This document shows positions 61,901 through 64,000 of a DNA stretch of 64,000 nt, in pieces. The notes beneath the pieces were generated by a model, which saw nothing but the letters and a program-made list of their open reading frames with translations, had not been told where the DNA came from and ran no database searches. The translations under genes were made by a program, and so were the position numbers. This DNA comes from Blastopirellula sediminis (GTDB taxonomy: Bacteria > Planctomycetota > Planctomycetia > Pirellulales > Pirellulaceae), in the NCBI RefSeq assembly GCF_020966755.1, contig NZ_JAJKFT010000009.1:1-64000 (forward strand), read 5' to 3'. Numbering within the stretch: the stretch's first letter is position 1; every line of letters starts with the position of its first letter.

Positions 61901-64000
61901 CGGCTTCGCCCGTTTCCTTCACGCCGTCGTTGTCGAGGTCGTGATAAACGTAACCGCTGATGCTGACCGGCTTGATTTCGCCAAAGTTGTAGTTGATACC
62001 GTCATCGCCCCACTTCAGCTCGATCGCTGAGATCTTGTCGCCCGGGTTGGTCGCGGCGCCAACGATCGTGCCGCCGATGGTACCTGCAGCGTCGAGGCCG
62101 TCGAGGTAGTTGGTCGGCTGCGTTTCGACGATCTGGTAGTTGCCGGCGCTCAGTCCAGTGAATTTGTACGAGCCGTCGGCGGCCGTCGTGGTCGTGCCGA
62201 CCTGAACGCCGTTGCTGTCGAGCAGGATCACGGTCACGCCGGCGATCCCTTCTTCGCCCGATTCTTTCACGCCGTCATTGTCGCGGTCGTGATAGACGTA
62301 ACCGGCGATCGTCGCCGCTTCATGTTCGCAGAAGTCGTAGTTGACGCCATCGTCGCCCGAGAGCAGGACGATGCTCGAGAGCAAGTCGTTCGATGAGTTG
62401 GCGCCGTTCGTCGTGCCATTGACGGTCCCGACATGGTCGCCGCCATCAATCAGGCCGACCGGCGTGTATTCGCGAACCGAATAGGTGCCCGGCAACAGAT
62501 TTCCGAACGAATATTGGCCGTTGGCGTCGGTCGTCGTCGTGGCGATCACGTTGCCGCCGGCGTCCAACAGTTCGATCTTCACTCCTTCGATCGGCGGCGT
62601 GATGATCGTGACGCCGTCGTAGCAGTTGCCGTCGCGATCGGTCAGGTGAACCGAACCGCTGATCGACGCCGGTTTGATTTCGCCGAAGTTGTAGTTGATG
62701 CCCGATTGGCCGCCGAGAAGCAGGATGTTCAGGATCTGGTCGCCTGGGTTCACCGCGGCGCCGACCAGCGAGCCGTTGACCGTACCGGCGGCGTCAATGC
62801 CGTCGATGTACGTAGCGGGCTGAACTTCCGTCACCGTGTACATGCCCGGCGGAAGATTCTTCGCTTCGTAGTAGCCGACGGAGTTGGTCGTCACGTTGTA
62901 GGTGCGGGTAACGCCGTCGACATCGATGCCGGTGATGGTCAAGGTCACGCCGGCGATTCCTTCCTCGCCGGTTTCCTTAACGCCGTCATTGTCGCGGTCG
63001 TGGTAGACGTAGCCGCTGAGTTGGGCCGGCAGCGCTTCGGCGAAATCGTAGTGAATCGCGGAGGTTCCGCCGTTCACGATCGTGATTTCGGTCAGGATGT
63101 CCTTGTCGCCGGCGACGATCGAGCCAATGCTGGTTCCCGAAACGGTACCCGGGATTGCGCCGACGCTGAAGTAACCGGACGGCTGCGTTTCGCGGACCTG
63201 GTAGGTGCCGGGCTGCAGATTCAAGTTAACGCCGAACTCGTAATCGCCTTGGGCGTTGGTGGTGGTCGTGTAGCCGGTGTTGACGTAGACGCCGTTGACC
63301 TTCATCCAGAGCGTCAGCGAAACGCCCGACAGACCGACTTCGCCCGCTTCTTGCGTCAGGCTGAGGTTGACGTCGTGATAGACGCGGCCCGAGATGGTGA
63401 CCGGCAGCGGTTGTTGAACGGCGCTGCCGAAGGCGCCGTCGGTACGGTCGCGGTGCCCGGTCGCATTATCGGCCGGGAGATCCAAGCCCGACGCTGCCAA
63501 TTTGGAATCGTAGGCGTCGAGGAATTTCGTGGTGATCGTCGTGTCGTGGTAGTACTCGGCAGAGAAGGTCGCAATAAACTGCGTGCCTTGGACTTCGGCG
63601 CCGGACGAGACCGGGTCGATCAGCGTGTTGTTGGGATCGTTGGGATCGTAGATGATCACTTCGTCGACGTCGATGGAAAAGATGAACTCTTCCCCGGCGT
63701 TGAAGCCCTCGAAGTCGATCTGCAAACGCGTACCGCCGTCGATAACCGTGACGGTGTAGCTGTCGATGCCGTTGGCCGAGATCAGCTTGAAGGGAAACGC
63801 GCCGTCAGCGCCGAGCCCGCCTAGCTGGGTATCAAAGAAGACGTCGCCGTTGCTGAGGCCGAGGATATTGCCGAAGTTGCCGATCTGATCGCCGTCGATG
63901 ATGACCTGCTTCAGCTCGGTACCCGCGGCGCCGCCGTCGAACTTGATGTGAAACGTATCGCCGTGATCGTCGCCGCCGGAGGCGTCTTCTTCGGTATAGG
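58932..64000 (-). CDS. Giant SdrD-B repeat surface protein, 5' end outside the window
   Basis: The frame stays open to the window edge, with about 1690 codons visible; a TTG at 63725 is not the true start. Nine SdrD-B-like modules of about 115 residues are visible, each opening with YVYHDRDNDGVKETGEEGIAGV-like or VHLTDRDGN-like segments and closing with GINYNFGEIKP or GVNYDFCEHE. Acidic DRDNDG/DANEKP loops suggest calcium binding. The modules form a duplicated triad (see findings). The C-terminus has five repeats of GDWDGDG-I/K-x-x-x-GI type (FG-GAP/VCBS-like) up to PGPLKR. No LPxTG anchor or autotransporter domain is visible. Likely a secreted or surface adhesin or scaffold. Confidence 0.85.
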   Translation of the reverse strand, partial: YTEEDASGGDDHGDTFHIKFDGGAAGTELKQVIIDGDQIGNFGNILGLSNGDVFFDTQLGGLGADGAFPFKLISANGIDSYTVTVIDGGTRLQIDFEGFNAGEEFIFSIDVDEVIIYDPNDPNNTLIDPVSSGAEVQGTQFIATFSAEYYHDTTITTKFLDAYDSKLAASGLDLPADNATGHRDRTDGAFGSAVQQPLPVTISGRVYHDVNLSLTQEAGEVGLSGVSLTLWMKVNGVYVNTGYTTTTNAQGDYEFGVNLNLQPGTYQVRETQPSGYFSVGAIPGTVSGTSIGSIVAGDKDILTEITIVNGGTSAIHYDFAEALPAQLSGYVYHDRDNDGVKETGEEGIAGVTLTITGIDVDGVTRTYNVTTNSVGYYEAKNLPPGMYTVTEVQPATYIDGIDAAGTVNGSLVGAAVNPGDQILNILLLGGQSGINYNFGEIKPASISGSVHLTDRDGNCYDGVTIITPPIEGVKIELLDAGGNVIATTTTDANGQYSFGNLLPGTYSVREYTPVGLIDGGDHVGTVNGTTNGANSSNDLLSSIVLLSGDDGVNYDFCEHEAATIAGYVYHDRDNDGVKESGEEGIAGVTVILLDSNGVQVGTTTTAADGSYKFTGLSAGNYQIVETQPTNYLDGLDAAGTIGGTIVGAATNPGDKISAIELKWGDDGINYNFGEIKPVSISGYVYHDLDNDGVKETGEAGISGVTVQVINSVTNQIFSVTTDNDGYYEVVGLPPGTYRIVETQPVLYTDGKDAAGTVGGSTRGSAVNPGDQINSISLVSGDTGINYNFGEILPGSISGRVHLTDKYGDCDSEEAYNSPIEGAIVKLYDAAGNLIAETTTDANGDYTFDGLLPGTYTVVEITPAGLIDGGDHVGTIGGVAVGQNSANDTLSSIIIRSGDHGINYDFCEHEPAKIGGFVYHDRNNDGVMDAGEEGIAGAIVYLYDSTGALIGTQTTAADGSYMFTGLRADTYRIVEKQPTGYLDGKDAAGTVGGVTIGTATNPGDEIKEVTLLWGDEGINYKFGEVKPGSIGGYVWSDTDDDCLFDANEKPISGVTIKLLDAAGNVIATTKTDANGHYLFNNLLPGLYTVVETQPAGYFQGHQMDLNGLADDSVQDTISRINITSGLDLDNHNFCELPPATISGYVYQDGATFTTTDGNLPADALSQRDGTRTSDDTPIGGVTLELRDGITGLPIMGNDPRILGGTYGSGPVRVVTDADGYYQFVGLQAGFYAVFEVHPDGYGDGNDNAGTTAGVAFNQGNGVSVGTLLVDPLNDMIALIDLPVGAHSQENNFSELKAQGNPPVLPPVPPVPAGTLDPLVIPVAPPPAELIPPAALFIVQPLLQGYSGGATGVTWHLSVVNAGLPRSKDQIAFIEPNVWFTAANDSILPWEGNEFLQAEWKLQLASAGDNDEEEILIKLFGMPGAHPVSGDFNGDGVTDFGIYYKGHWYIDVNGNGVWDEEDLWAKLGYDGDLPVVGDWDGDGKDDIGIYGKAWPGDPRAVASDPGLPVPNNVSTGISKNLPPKPDEATLGSRVMKLTSTGKVRSDLIDHVFHFGTAGNYPVVGDWDGDGIQTIGVFQDGEWRLDEDGNGRWDDEVDSRVKYGKAGDVPVVGDWNGDGIDELGIFHDGQWTLDHDNNRHLDDTDKVFMLGEAGDLPTVGDWDGDGYDEVGVYHGISGQPRVSEAPGPLKR

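Noticed and set aside
59937-62030. 697-codon plus-strand frame opposite the SdrD-B gene
   Set aside because: Generated by the repeat structure of the minus-strand gene; composition is not protein-like.
60900-63100. Regular DNA repeats that might be a CRISPR array
   Set aside because: Repeats are about 345-350 bp and lie in frame within a coding gene; there are no short identical repeats with unique spacers.

Overview
The window reads as a chromosome segment of a planctomycete, most likely in the Pirellulales (Blastopirellula/Bremerella/Rhodopirellula type). This is inferred from gene content. It holds a paired DUF1501 and DUF1549/DUF1553 operon, four DUF1559 pilin-like proteins in a row, a Pirellula/Verrucomicrobium-type haem-binding dehydrogenase, giant secreted proteins, abundant ECF sigma/anti-sigma pairs, and a mitochondrial-type EF-G standing outside any str operon. 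Coding density is high and most genes have an AGGAG-like ribosome binding site. Several giant genes exceed 3 kb: 3.4, 6.4, 8.3, 3.5, 3.3 and more than 5 kb.

Layout. 0-8.5 kb: chorismate mutase, a membrane C39-like peptidase, 5-formyltetrahydrofolate cyclo-ligase, a zinc-ribbon membrane protein, EF-G, a TPR protein, a response regulator and a 29-codon gene for a basic bS22/mS38-like ribosomal peptide. 8.5-18.3 kb: two co-directional giant exported membrane proteins that look like three related modules, two of them fused. 18.4-20.4 kb: RimI and a CelD-like GNAT enzyme. 20.4-21.5 kb: an insertion sequence (20-bp inverted repeats, 4-bp duplication) sitting inside one arm of a palindromic repeat. 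21.5-22.8 kb: an ECF sigma factor with an anti-sigma factor that carries two CXXCH motifs. 23-26.1 kb: the four DUF1559 genes. 26-30 kb: a universal stress protein, then the DUF1501/DUF1549 operon. 30.4-32.8 kb: a second sigma/anti-sigma operon with a secreted Gly-Pro-rich protein. 32.8-41.1 kb: a 2749-residue TPR/alpha-2-macroglobulin protein. 41.4-49.6 kb: a membrane-inserted DUF900 hydrolase, a transglutaminase-like protein, the cytochrome/dehydrogenase and a PQQ-propeller protein. 49.7-55.2 kb: a TetR (CerR-like) regulator with an RND efflux adaptor and pump. 55.2-58.9 kb: tRNA-Leu(CAG), rhodanese, the CCA-adding enzyme and small genes. 58.9 kb to the end: a giant SdrD-B repeat surface protein whose N-terminus lies beyond the window.

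How the genes work together. Much of the window is envelope biology: exported, membrane-anchored or periplasmic proteins, with two sigma/anti-sigma switches that probably read envelope or redox state. Housekeeping genes (aroH, fusA, rimI, the CCA enzyme, the cyclo-ligase, tRNA-Leu) are interspersed singly rather than in canonical operons, as is usual for planctomycetes. The most unusual items are the haem-motif anti-sigma factor, the three-module giant membrane proteins, the 29-residue ribosomal peptide, the palindromic repeat family with its nested IS, and the hydrolase with a transmembrane hairpin inside its fold. All functional calls come from reading the sequence; no database search was run.
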